A stretch of 64,000 nt of DNA, from NCBI RefSeq assembly GCF_036711975.1, contig NC_091971.1:29085501-29149500 (forward strand), read 5' to 3'. Origin of the DNA: Onthophagus taurus. Lineage: Eukaryota; Arthropoda; Insecta; Coleoptera; Scarabaeidae. The notes under the pieces are model-generated. The model ran no database searches. It had not been told where the DNA came from and worked only from the letters and a program-made list of their open reading frames with translations. Made by a program: the position numbers and the translations under genes. Below, piece by piece: positions 46,010 through 56,100 of the stretch; within the stretch, counting starts at the first letter, position 1; the number at the start of each line of letters is the position of its first letter.

Positions 46010-47414
46010 CCGGGTGTCCCTCAAAAGTGGCTCACCTCCATATTTTTCTTTATTATTGGTGATATAAGAAAAGCATTTGGAATGCATAGTAAGGTCGCTA
46101 AAACGGATTATTACGACATGAAATCATTCTTTTTGTACTTCCGGTTATACCGGATGTGAGTACTAATTTCGCTATCTTTTTAAATCTATAATTCTTTTTT
46201 CTTCCGTTGGGTAGACAGTATAATTTCACATAACTTTTACTTGAAAAAATTTTCTCGATCGCTTATAATTTTTGAAAAAAAAAATTATTTTCGTTATTTT
46301 TTAACGTTTTAGTACCTTCGGAAAATGTATTACAACGTTTGACGCGTAGTAGCTAGGTTAATAGTACAAACTACGTTATGTCCTCTTGATTTGCTATTTC
46401 TCAAGCAGTGATCACTGCTATGCTTTAGTTAGTGGTTCTTTTTTAATAATGGTGTAAATTAACAGTTGTATTAAATTAGTTTTAAAAGAAAAACGCTATC
46501 CAACAATTAATTTTAATTCTATTGTAAGTTCAAAAAAACTAATTTTCTAAATTTTCAAAATGCTCCCTCCTCGATTTTGACATAATTGTATCTTGCGTAT
46601 TGTCGATCTAACGACTCGACGTTATTCCTGCGGAGATATTCAGGTAATACAATTTCTAACTCGATTTATTTTCCAATACCTCACGAGACCTTACTGGTGT
46701 ATTATACAGCTCATTTTTGATTTTGCCCCATAAAAAGAATCTAAAGGTGTGAGGTCAGGTGATCTGAGAGGTTTTAACCAACATAAAATAAACAATCCAA
46801 ATTATAATGTACAATGGACATTGTAAGTTACTATCAGCTACAGAACATTTAGTGTAAAAGAACAAAAAATAAAGAAAAAAATAAAAAATCAAAAATAATT
46901 GAATTAAACTTAATTGTTTGATCGCGTTTTTCTTTTAAAATTAATTTAATACAACTGTTAATTTACACCATTATTAAAAAAGAACCACTGACTAAAGCAT
47001 AGCAATGATTACTGCTCGAGAAATAGCAAATCAAGAGGGATATAACGTAGTTTATACTATTAACCTAGCTACTATGCGTCAAAAGTTGTAATACATTTTC
47101 CGAAGGTACTAAAACGTTATAAAATAACGAAAATAATTTTTTTTTCAAAAATTATAAGTGATCGTGAAAATTTTTTCAAGTAAAAGTTATGTGAAATTAT
47201 ACTATCAACCCAACTGAAGAAAAAAAAATTATAGATTTAAAAAAATAGCGAAATTACAACTCACATCCGGTATAATCGGAAGTACAAAAATAATGATTTC
47301 ATGTCGTAATAATCCGTTTTAGCGACCTAACTATGCATTCCAAATGGTTTTCTTATATTACCAATAATAAAGAAAAATATGGGGGTGAGCCACTTTTGAG
47401 GGACACCCGGTATA
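46006..47414. mobile_element. Foldback deletion derivative of a DUF4817-type element
   Basis: Two inverted arms of about 530 bases (46006-46535 and 46885-47414) begin TATACCGGGTGTCCCTCAAA and are highly similar. The 350-base centre (about 46560-46770, minus strand) still reads RSPDLTPLDSFYGAKSKM, the third-Asp block of a DUF4817-type transposase, so this is a shortened copy of an autonomous element. A transcript through it could form a long hairpin. Confidence 0.88.
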
Positions 47415-47438
47415 TATATATATATATATATATATATA
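47409..47438. repeat. (TA)n microsatellite
   Basis: About 13 TA units at the right border of the foldback element, probably grown from its TATA target site. Confidence 0.9.
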
Positions 47439-47511
47439 CGTATTTGTTTCTTAATGGATAAAATATAAAAATATTATCATTTTGATTTTGTTTTTCTAAA
47501 GTATTTAAACT

Positions 47512-49083
47512 ACCGTATTTTCTCGAATGTAATCCGCACCTTTTTTACAAATTTTATGTGCTCTAAAATCAAATGCGGATTACAATCGGGTGCGGATTAG
47601 ATTCGCAGTCGTATAGTTGCAATTTGGAAAATAGTAAAATAAAATCACATTATAACAATAACACTTTATTAAGGGTTTTAGAACGATATTTACATTTTTA
47701 TGTATCATGTTCTTCCCATATTACGTCATCTTCGGATCAATACAGATCAATTCGGATTATACAAAACTTCTTAAATGATGTTATAATATTGTTTTCAGGG
47801 ATCGTTTTCCATGTCGCCTACACTCACTGAACAAGTTCAGAAGCTCCTTTAATTGCTCCCGGTTTTGTTAATTCTCGAGTTTGTTAATATACATACACAG
47901 GTTGTAGTATGGATGTTATTCCACCAGGTATTATTATTATGACAAGAAGTCTAAACCAAGGGCAATCAGTCTATGATTAATTCATATCCTTATTTAATAA
48001 TCCTCCTGGTCTAATACTCCATACTTGTCTTAATCATTCCATCATCAGCTTTTCCATTATCCATCCTTTTTGTAGTGCCCTAACTAGGACGTCATTCAGG
48101 AAATCTTTCAGATTTCAGAATGGTTTTTTCTCAATATTAATAATGACAGCAATTTTTCCCTATTACTTGTTACTGCGCATCAATGTTATGCGCAATTTTT
48201 CGCAACCACTCGTTTATAAAGAAATTTCCCACACACCTCTTCTTTCCAGTGTGTAATTGGGTGGCAATCCAGATATACTACCATTTCGTTGACATTTACA
48301 GTTTGAGACAAATTGAAATTTTCTTGAAAATCATTAGGAGCTTTTGGGAAATTGTAGTTCTGCGCCTCAACGATAACACTATTCGGCGCATAAATCCCAC
48401 AATCCAACCTTTGCTAGTATTAAAAATTTTGTAGTCCCTCCTTTCGTATTTCTTGAGAGAACTAGAAAACTGCCTCGTCAATTTCATGAAATCGTCTCTT
48501 CTTTGGCCCGGTAAATTTTTTGCACGATGCCTCACAGTCTGCAATAGCTACCTTGTCTTTCCGCAACAGCCGCAACGTTACTTTCATTAACAGCAAAATT
48601 GTACCAGCTTTTCGATTTCCTTAACGCTAACTGAATAACATCTCTTTAAACTTTGCTGTATAGAAGAACCTCTTAGATTTTGGCTACTTTTTTTTATAAT
48701 TACGCTATTATATGTATAATTAAGCACACACCACGTTCGAGCTACTACGAGGGCAGTATATGAACGGAATTCGTGCTAGGCATTACTGTTTATTTTTCAA
48801 ATTATATTTATTTTCCAATTTTTTCTAGCTTGGTAAATTTAAAGTCTAGTCTAATAAAAACTCGTCGTAAGCAAGGTTTCTTTAGGTACATCAGCGTCAG
48901 TCAACAGAAAAAATATATATTTATGGTTAACAACAAGCATCGCATCGTTTTGGTGTTGTCGAATTGCTCAAAGAAAGATGCGGATTACAATCGCAAACTA
49001 AATTTTTTTACCACTATGCATTTTTAAAATCGGGGTGCGGATTAGATTCGAGTGCGGATAAGATTCGAGAAAATACGGTATTT
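47512..49083 (-). mobile_element. Tigger/pogo-like element
   Basis: Termini TACCGTATTTTCTCGAATGT and, inverted, TACCGTATTTTCTCGAATCT are followed on both sides by repeated GCGGATTA(C/G) motifs (TAATCCGCACC). The inverted repeats extend at least 30 bases with further subterminal repeats. The minus-strand transposase remnant (48186-48700) is of jerky/Tigger type. The flanking bases are TA-rich, so the TA duplication is not diagnostic. Confidence 0.75.
48186..48700 (-). pseudogene. Tigger/jerky-like transposase remnant
   Basis: On the minus strand, in several frames: SIQQSLKRCYSVSVKEIEKL and KKFTGPKKRRFHEIDEAVF (HTH/CENP-B-like region), GWIVGFMRRIVLSLRRRTTI then PNDFQENFNLSQ (second HTH), and VNVNEMVVYLDCHP, where family members have NADETPVYFDMP. 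The first catalytic Asp is thus Asn here. Downstream catalytic sequence is degraded or deleted. I could not follow the frame past about 48186. Confidence 0.7.
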
Positions 49084-49099
49084 AATTAATCAGTGCGTG

Positions 49100-49313
49100 C
49101 TGGCGTTGTAAATTGTAAAAGAGAGTTAGTGGTGTATATCTTGTGCACTCAACATGCCAGTCTAATTTATTATATTTAATGGTAAAAGTTCTGTTTTGCT
49201 TTTTTTTTATTTTCTTCGTTTTTGCTTTGAGTTGCATGAGATGCTCTTTTTGTTGTATTAGTGTAAAATATAAAATGTAAAATGTAGAAATAAAGGGCTA
49301 TAATAATAATATA
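49100..49313 (+). other. Probable 3' UTR and tail of the plus-strand non-LTR element
   Basis: Non-coding sequence ends GTAGAAATAAAGGGCTATAA followed by TAATAAT, the 3' layout of CR1/Jockey-group elements. Assigned to the 43396 element by orientation only. Confidence 0.5.
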
Positions 49314-49382
49314 AGCTTATAACTGAGAGAAAAAAAAGGCATAGGCGATAAGTAAGGTTTTGAATAACAAGAAAAATACAAT

Positions 49383-50037
49383 CTAAGCCAAGCTTAACCT
49401 ATCGGAATTAGAATGAGAAAGTATTTCTTCGAGGTTCCTGGCACATTTAATCAATATAACAGAGTTATTGCGATTTATAAAGACCCTACCGTCTCTAGAC
49501 CACGCATTTCTGTTACCAACGATCTCCCTCGCCCTCTTGAGTAATTGATATTTATCTCTCGTGAGGTCCTCTTGAATAACGGTAGGAGACCCTTTGAGTT
49601 TCTTCCTGGCCTTGATCACCAAATCACGGCTTCGAAAATTTCACGATAATAGGTCGAGGATGTTAACTTTGTTTATTATAAGGACCCACACGATGACACC
49701 TATCAATGTGATCGGTAGTTAAAGTAACATTAAGCTGCTCATTAAATAATGACATCATCAAATTTTCAACGTTTTCACCCTTAGATTCGGAAATACCGAA
49801 CACGCGAACACTATTTCGTCGCGTGTACTGTTCCAGATTGTCTAGTTTTTCAGCGAATAACCTGTTTTCTCCTTTGAGTATCTCGTTTTCAACCTTCAAT
49901 TCGTTAATTTCGGCAATAAACTGTTCCTTAATAATATTTACAGTTTGCGTTAGAAAGGATTCCTTCTTGATTAGCTCGTTAACAGAGTTGTTAAACAGTT
50001 CCTTCAATTCACGAAGGTTTTCACTAGTAAAACGCAT
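49383..50037 (-). pseudogene. Non-LTR ORF1 protein (coiled coil plus RNA-binding fold)
   Basis: The start is the ATG of MRFTSENLRELKELFNNSVN at 50037. A coiled coil covers about residues 25-80 (IAEINELKVENEILKGENRL), then LEQYTRRNSVRVFGISESKG opens the RNA-binding domain, with TTDHIDRCHRVGPY. A frameshift or stop near 49663 separates RPIIVKFS and the C-terminal part VIKARKKLKGSPTVIQEDLT (49622-49383). This is the L1/Jockey-type ORF1 that coats element RNA. It is the 5' gene of the element bordered by 39919 and 50114. Confidence 0.8.
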
Positions 50038-50114
50038 CTTCACCGATTAAAAGACTTGCAATAACACGCGAGCAGAATAAACGGTGTTACCCCGACAACG
50101 ACATCGACTTTTCT

Positions 50115-50319
50115 ATATTGAGTACAGCAAATAATTTCTGTTAATTTTTTCTCCATTTGGAAGTGTTCTGATATAATACGTTTCAGAAAATTTACGACCC
50201 GAACCATCTTTTGGAAAATTATATTTAATTATTTGACAAGGAGAATTTTCTACTAATATATCTCTTGTTTTAATAGATAGAATTTTTGGCCAAAAACCTG
50301 TATCGTTTGCATCAAAACT
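50115..50319 (-). pseudogene. hAT (ZMYM1-like) transposase, TTF-type zinc finger part
   Basis: Minus-strand frame: [63 protein letters not shown]. This is the TTF-type finger seen in DUF4371 hAT proteins. It joins 52919-53050 across the piggyBac and 39914 across the CR1-like element. Confidence 0.85.
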
Positions 50320-50627
50320 TAACCTTTAACTGATGACATGCATATTCTATAACACAGCTGGTGACGTGGTGCCATGCGGACCCCAACATTTTCGGTGTCT
50401 GCTCTGCGCCCAATTTCATGCTTTCTTGAAGTTGAGTTACAAACGTTGTTTATACATTATATTTAAATATGTTAGAGTAAAGATATTGGTGATATGTAAG
50501 CAAATAAAAAGAAATCTGCCAAAAAATGAAATTTAAGTAAAACTGTTCTAAAAAATTCAACCTTTTGCTTACAGTCTTAGTTTTTATAAATATTTTAATT
50601 ATTTTGAACAAAAAATCTACTATATTC

Positions 50628-50880
50628 TAATAATAATAATAATAATAATAAACAAGTTTATTGTTCACAAAAATCGATATAGCTACATATTATTGAAAAT
50701 ACAAAAAATTTACATATCTAAATTTATGGACAAAAGGTGATTTTCGATAGTCTCCTATCGTTCTTCCACAATCACCCCCTTAAAAATAATAAACATAAAC
50801 ATAGACAAAACAGAAAAAAACATGAAAGAATAATAAAGATTACATTTCAATAAATAAAAAAATAAATAGTTATGCTTAAA
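50628..50880 (-). repeat. 3' tail of a 5'-truncated non-LTR element
   Basis: Eight TAA units followed by AACAAGTTTATTGTTCACAA have the layout of the tails at 39919 and 59438. No coding sequence. It lies between the transposase stop and the left end of the piggyBac. Confidence 0.65.
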
Positions 50881-50967
50881 TAATTTATGGAAAACACAAA
50901 ACCACAACACCTCAATATCCGTAAAAATAATCATTTATTCCATACAATTCTTACATATGTTAACTCT

Positions 50968-52695
50968 CTAGTCATCACACATCGCAATTTTACAATACAT
51001 ACAACTATTCTTAGTTTTTTTGTCGTTCTTCCGGGGACAAATTCCACATCTTTTCCTTTTTCCATCCGAATTAGCTTGAGAAGGCTGTTCACTTATTGGT
51101 TTTTTTACTATTCTCCCAATATTCAAACGCAATTCTCGAGGAAGCCTTTGATTTGTCAAGCGTCTATTTAAATGGTCTTCTACTAACTGTTGGCTAAGTG
51201 TTTGTATAAATTGCAATCTTGAAATATTGTCATAGTTTGGATAGCTTTGATACAGTACAAAAGAGTTGACGGAAGCAATATCTAATACCGCATAAAATAC
51301 GGCCATGGGCCATCGTCTGGTTCGCCTACTTGTACTGTAATTTGCATACTTTTTATCTAGTGTGTCTACCCCTCCTTTAGTTTCATTGTAAAAAGCTATT
51401 ATTTCAGGTTTACCGGTAGTTTTGTCGACGCTACTGTTATTATGCATCGAAGAGACCAGAACAACTGCTTTTCCTTTTTTAGGCACGTAGGAAACGAGGG
51501 TCACATTTTTGGTAAAACCGTAGAGAGCAGTTCCTGATGGTTTTTTACGATCTGCTAAGAACTCTTGAGTTATTTCTCGTTTGTTTTTCCTCATTGTTCC
51601 TACGTAGGTAAGTCCTCTCTTTCGTAACTCATCAACAACTTCTAAAGAGCTGAACCAGTTGTCAGCAGTTACATTTCTGTTTGTATTTTGAATAGGAGCA
51701 ATTAACTGCAACACGGATTGAGTAGGTATTGAAAACTTATGTTCTTCACTAGACAACATCTGCCCATCACTGCCTTTTCTAGAATAGATATAACCATTAT
51801 AAAAATAATTGGTTCGTGCATCAGTTAGAATTTGAACTTTGATGCCATATTTGTTAGGCTTATTAGGCATGTACATCCTAAATTGAACATGACCCCGGAA
51901 ACCAATAAGCATTTCATCAATGCATGTTAGTTCCCCAAGGGAATATTGCTGTTGACAATTGTTTACAAATCTTTTAAAAACCCACGATATCGCTGCAGTG
52001 GCATCTTCCTTTTTTCTTTCCTGACGATCTTCTATATTATCAAAACGTAAGCAAGCTAAAATAACTAGTACCCTTTGTAATGACATTATACAACGGAATA
52101 TGTCCCGTCCTGTACCATCTGTTGCAAAGAGGGATTGCAAATCTTCATTATTAAATTTGAAAATGGAACTGTAGTACAAGAGTCCAAAGAAAGCTGGAAG
52201 TTCTACCATATCCAAATCCTGTAATTCGGGCTTATTGGTTCTTCCGTATCTTTCTCTCATTTCTATAAGTTTTATATTTGTGTACTTTAGAATTTCGGAT
52301 AATATATCGTTTGTCAGTAGACAAGTCCATACTTGTAAAGGCGTTGCTGAATTTCCAATAGATTTTCCTTCGCCTCGCAGGCCGGGCAAATGCGACACTA
52401 TGTTATGTTTTTGCGTTCGAGATCTCTGTATAAGAGGTTGTGATGACCACTTAAAGCGATTTTTTCCGTAATAAGATTTTGCTGTTTCATTTGATACTTT
52501 CTCACCTCTACGTGCCACTTCATCATCACTTCCTTCAGAAACTTCAAATTCTGAAGCTGTGTCGTGTTCGCTTTCCATATCATGTTGAGATGAATCATCC
52601 ACATCACTAACATCACTCTCCGCTTCGTTAAACCATTTCATTAATGTCTCTTCATAGTTAGGACCACCATAACGAACAAAATTAGAAGTAGCCAT
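50968..52695 (-). CDS. piggyBac-type transposase, full length
   Basis: A 575-residue open frame starts at the Met of MATSNFVRYGGPNYEETLMK. An acidic N-terminus (residues 25-60) precedes the DDE_Tnp_1_7 domain (about 115-480). The three catalytic aspartates are present: Asp260 (LTCIDEMLIGFRG), Asp345 (NVTADNWFSSLEV) and Asp444 (ETKGGVDTLDKKY). The C-terminal Cys-rich finger reads CGICPRKNDKKTKNSCMYCK then MCDD, and seems one or two ligands shorter than in other family members. The enzyme would excise and insert the element at TTAA sites in the nucleus. No stop or frameshift. Whether it is still active cannot be judged by eye; the short finger is the only doubtful point. Confidence 0.92.
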   Translation of the reverse strand: MATSNFVRYGGPNYEETLMKWFNEAESDVSDVDDSSQHDMESEHDTASEFEVSEGSDDEVARRGEKVSNETAKSYYGKNRFKWSSQPLIQRSRTQKHNIVSHLPGLRGEGKSIGNSATPLQVWTCLLTNDILSEILKYTNIKLIEMRERYGRTNKPELQDLDMVELPAFFGLLYYSSIFKFNNEDLQSLFATDGTGRDIFRCIMSLQRVLVILACLRFDNIEDRQERKKEDATAAISWVFKRFVNNCQQQYSLGELTCIDEMLIGFRGHVQFRMYMPNKPNKYGIKVQILTDARTNYFYNGYIYSRKGSDGQMLSSEEHKFSIPTQSVLQLIAPIQNTNRNVTADNWFSSLEVVDELRKRGLTYVGTMRKNKREITQEFLADRKKPSGTALYGFTKNVTLVSYVPKKGKAVVLVSSMHNNSSVDKTTGKPEIIAFYNETKGGVDTLDKKYANYSTSRRTRRWPMAVFYAVLDIASVNSFVLYQSYPNYDNISRLQFIQTLSQQLVEDHLNRRLTNQRLPRELRLNIGRIVKKPISEQPSQANSDGKRKRCGICPRKNDKKTKNSCMYCKIAMCDD

Positions 52696-52918
52696 GTCCG
52701 ATGTCGTAACGCAATTGGTGACGAATTAAACTTTAATCTCCACTGACACAAACACGACTGACTGTATTTTAGTAAAAACGCACAGAACCGTACAAGTACA
52801 TCTGCCTTAAAGGTAGATGGAGGGAGCTACAGTGGCGTAACTATAAAATTATGTAGTTGCCGGTAAATTTAAAATTCGCTGGGGTCACAGGGGCACCACG
52901 TCATCAGTTAAAGGTTAA

Positions 52919-53050
52919 AGTAGACATTGATAGCATGGATATATTAGAACTAAAAGCTATATTTCTTTCATCTTCAACTGTGTTTGTTCCAACTACTGTA
53001 GGAAAACTAGTAGGGGAAAATGAAAAAAAACACCTTTTTTTTCAGTAAAC
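52919..53050 (-). pseudogene. hAT (ZMYM1-like) transposase, N-terminal part
   Basis: Minus-strand frame FSFSPTSFPTVVGTNTVEDE then SSNISMLSMST runs into the piggyBac TTAA and continues as [11 protein letters not shown] on the other side. The start codon cannot be identified. Confidence 0.65.
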
Positions 53051-53186
53051 CTTTTTTATTTTATTTTATACTATAAGGAATTATCATAATATAGAATTCC
53101 TATTTTGCTCGCAATAATAAATAGTTATTTTACATAAGCATTAAAATGTAATTAAGCATATTTATTTCCAACTGTTTTTAGAGCGC

Positions 53187-56100
53187 TTAATGTTTATGTT
53201 TTAAAGCAATATTGCAACACCAACGAAGTGATAAGAAATAAACAATTTCCATCACAGAGATCACGGAACATCCAATAAATAATCCTAATAACCCCCCTAT
53301 GTTTGCGACAAAATCAACTATTCCATATAGTTCGCTACGTTCAGATGGTATAAATTGGTACTCTTTAAAGTAAACGATTAACATTGAATAATCATCGCTG
53401 AAAGAAACGAATAAAGGAAATAGTTAAAGCAATATGAAATAAAAACTTACTCATTGCTGAAATTTGTAGATGAAATCGCTTTGTGTTGATCTCCATCGTA
53501 ATAAAGTTCTGATTGAGATGTTTCCGTGTTATAATCAATTGAAGTACACGCCGGAAGACAATTACAACTATCCATATTCGATTTAGAATCATTTGCTGTT
53601 GATTCAGGGGTAATAAATTTATATAATTCGGAAACAAGACTCGACTTAAAATCGTTTTCGTTTTTAATTTCCTCGCGTTCTTGAAGATATTTTGCTATTT
53701 CTTTTATCATCAATGCTTTTTCGGCTATTGTTATGTTTGGGAGATTAACTGGCGAACAAATATTACTATCAGTTCTTCCTAAAAACACATTAATATCATC
53801 CGTCATGTTGAATATTATTTTTCTTTTTAATTGTAAATCAAACTAATCTTACTGGAGTGCGGGAAGTTAGCCCCCCATTTTTTGATTTTTAAATTTTTTA
53901 TTGTTGTTCTAGATTGTTCTAGTGTTGTTCCACATTGTTCCAAAGCGGCAAATCGAAAAAATAAAAACTCCGTGAGAAAACCGAAAAAACGGGTTTGTTG
54001 ACTAGCCCCCCATTTTTGGAAAAATCAAATTTTCTTTGTTGTTCTGGGTTGTTCTAGTTGTTCTAGTTATTGTTCTAGAAAATCAAAATTATGATATACA
54101 GCATTACGACGTTATACCCAAAAATAGGTTTGGCCGCCTAAATGTCTAGTTGATTGCTGTGACCATAGTTTTTCTATTATCAATTCCATATTACAAATAT
54201 ATACTTATTATAACTAACGCAATCTGGAACAGCTATTATTTTCACTAGAACAATTCTCTAAAGAGCACTTTACTGTTTGAAAATTAAAGTTTTTGGAAGT
54301 TTCAATCAGTAATTCTTGTGTCAGCGATTTTATATTACACAATAAGAATTAAAAAACATAGAACAATCTAAAACAACTCAATTAGATATTATTTAATGAC
54401 TTACGAAAAAAATCCGTACAAGCTACTGAAATAAATGTACAAATGTGCATATACTCTCAGCAGCAGAAGTCTGCGTACAACGAACGTAGTATGCTTTAAG
54501 CGGTAAAAAAATAGTGATAATCTAATGCGATAAACTTCAACTCATATTTTTTCTGTATTATGTAATTTATTAACAAACTATAAATCAATAAAATATAAAT
54601 ATTACTTAATAAAAAAAATTTAAACTAAAAATACTTCAAATAATGCCTATGCAAAAATCTGCGTACAGATCAAGGCGACTTCTATAAAAAATATATTAGT
54701 AGGAGGTCGGATAACTCTTACGTTTAATGACCTCCCTTAAACGTTTCGGCATGAATTGTATTAATTTCTTCGTGTCTTTCCTAGTGATTTTTGCCCATTC
54801 GTTAATCATAGCACTTTTTAGCACTTCCTTCGATGTTATATTATGTTGACGAATCCTGCGTTCCAATAAATCCCACAAGTGTTCAATCGGATTTAAGTCC
54901 GGTGACTGTAGGGGTGTTTTCAATTGTTTTGGAGTGTTATATAGCAGCCAAAGTTTGGTATTGTGAGCACAAAAATGTCTATATATAGTTTATGGTCCAT
55001 TGTAGATGTTATATATGCCAATTTTCCTACTCCTTTGGCGCACATACACCCCCAAACCATCACTCCACCACCTAAATGTTTTACAGTAGCTTTTAAGTTT
55101 TGAGGATCAAGAGCAGTACCGGGCTTTCTCCACACAAGTTGTTTTCCTTTAATGCCGAAGATGCAACATTTACTCTCATCTGTAAAAAGAACTTTTTCTC
55201 AGAACTCTATAGGCTTATTTAGGTGTTCTTTAGCAAAGGCGATCCGCTTCTTTCGATTGACATCTGATACAAATGGTTTTTTCGTTTTTCAACGTGACTG
55301 GTAGTTGGCCTTTGATAATATTCTTCTCACTGTATCTTTGCTGATTGTCTTATGAAACTGCTGTTGTACATTTTCTGCTATTTTTGTTGCGGTCAGCCTA
55401 GGTTCTTTTCGTACCTGCTGCACAATGCTCCGCTCCTCGCGATATGTTAAAAGGGATGGTCGACCCGTTCGCGATCGTGATACGTAGTCTCCAGTGTCTT
55501 TGTAGTTATTAATGACTCTCTGAATAGAGGAATGTGATCTGCCTATAGTTGCTCCTATTTCTCGTAGAGTTTTTCCCTCTTTCCGTAGCTTTACAATAAT
55601 CTTTCTTTCTCCAACTTCAATTTCTTTTCCTTTCGTCTCTATTCTAACTTTTAGCTTCCAATTCTCTACTAATGCAATTGAAATCAACTGTTTTGTTGTT
55701 AAAACCGGAAACACCTATTTACAAAACCGGTTTACACTAGTCGCTTTGCTCTGTACGTAGATTTTTTCATAGGCATTATTTGAAGTATTTTTAGTTTACA
55801 TTTTTTTTATTAAGTAATGTTTATATTTTATTGATTTATATTTTGTTAATAAATTTATATATTGTTAACATGCAGAAAAAATTGCATTAGATTATCACTA
55901 TTTTTTTACCGCTTAAAGCATTCTACGTTCGTTGTACGCAGACTTCTGCTGCTGAGTGTATGTTTATAAATGAGCAGTGATGTAATCGTATTATTCCATG
56001 ATATTAGTTTATTTACATAATTTAGTTTATTTAGTTATAGTTTACCTTAGAATAAGTTATTGTACTGATATAGTAATACTGATCGAATAGTTATTGTATT

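Larger units (their letters stand above)
43396..49313 (+). mobile_element. 5'-truncated plus-strand non-LTR element, carrying three DNA transposons
   Basis: It begins within the RT (NNYRPISLITSFAKILEK) at 43396, and its probable 3' UTR ends at 49280-49313 with AAATAAAGGGC followed by TATAATAATAAT. Between lie a DUF4817 element, a deletion derivative and a Tigger element. It sits in the spacer between ORF1 and ORF2 of the minus-strand CR1-like element. The link between RT and the distant tail is inferred from orientation and position; no target duplication could be placed. Confidence 0.55.
39919..50114 (-). mobile_element. CR1-like non-LTR retrotransposon with ATAT target duplication, itself interrupted
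   Basis: ATAT lies on both borders (39915-39918 and 50115-50118). The 3' end is a (TAA)n tail from 39919 and a 3' UTR to 40422. ORF2 (43162-40423), a 5' spacer, then after a 6-kb nested insert ORF1 (50037-49383) and a short 5' UTR (50114-50038) follow in order. Because the copy still has ORF1 and a 5' leader it was close to full length. That ORF1 and ORF2 belong to one element is inferred from the single pair of borders. Confidence 0.75.
50320..52918 (-). mobile_element. piggyBac-like element, apparently intact
   Basis: TTAA at 50320-50323 and 52915-52918 flank termini CCTTTAACTGATGAC, identical for 15 bases in inverted orientation. Both subterminal regions carry GTGACGTGGTGCC or GACGTGGTGCCCC. 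One open transposase gene (50968-52695) is present. A truncated non-LTR tail is inserted in the 3' region (50628-50880). Removing the element restores the hAT frame at the TTAA, so it inserted after the hAT copy existed. Confidence 0.92.
38297..53060 (-). mobile_element. ZMYM1-like (DUF4371) hAT element, interrupted by a 10.2-kb nest and a piggyBac
   Basis: Three minus-strand pieces of one hAT protein lie at 53050-52919, 50319-50115 and 39914-38331. The piece ending LLYSI at 50115 joins [12 protein letters not shown] at 39914 in frame when one ATAT and the intervening 39919-50114 are removed. The pieces either side of 50320-52918 join at a TTAA. The outer borders are not certain: neither an 8-bp duplication nor matching termini were found, so it could be the decayed end of a hAT element or a retained host-like copy. 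Confidence 0.75.

Noticed and set aside
45000..47500. CRISPR-like or LTR structure suggested by paired repeats
   Set aside because: The repeats are inverted, not direct, and belong to terminal arms of DNA transposons. No LTR pair or gag-pol was found anywhere in the window.
43396..49313. Target duplication for the plus-strand RT element
   Set aside because: Both borders are A/T-rich triplet repeats, so any short match is meaningless.
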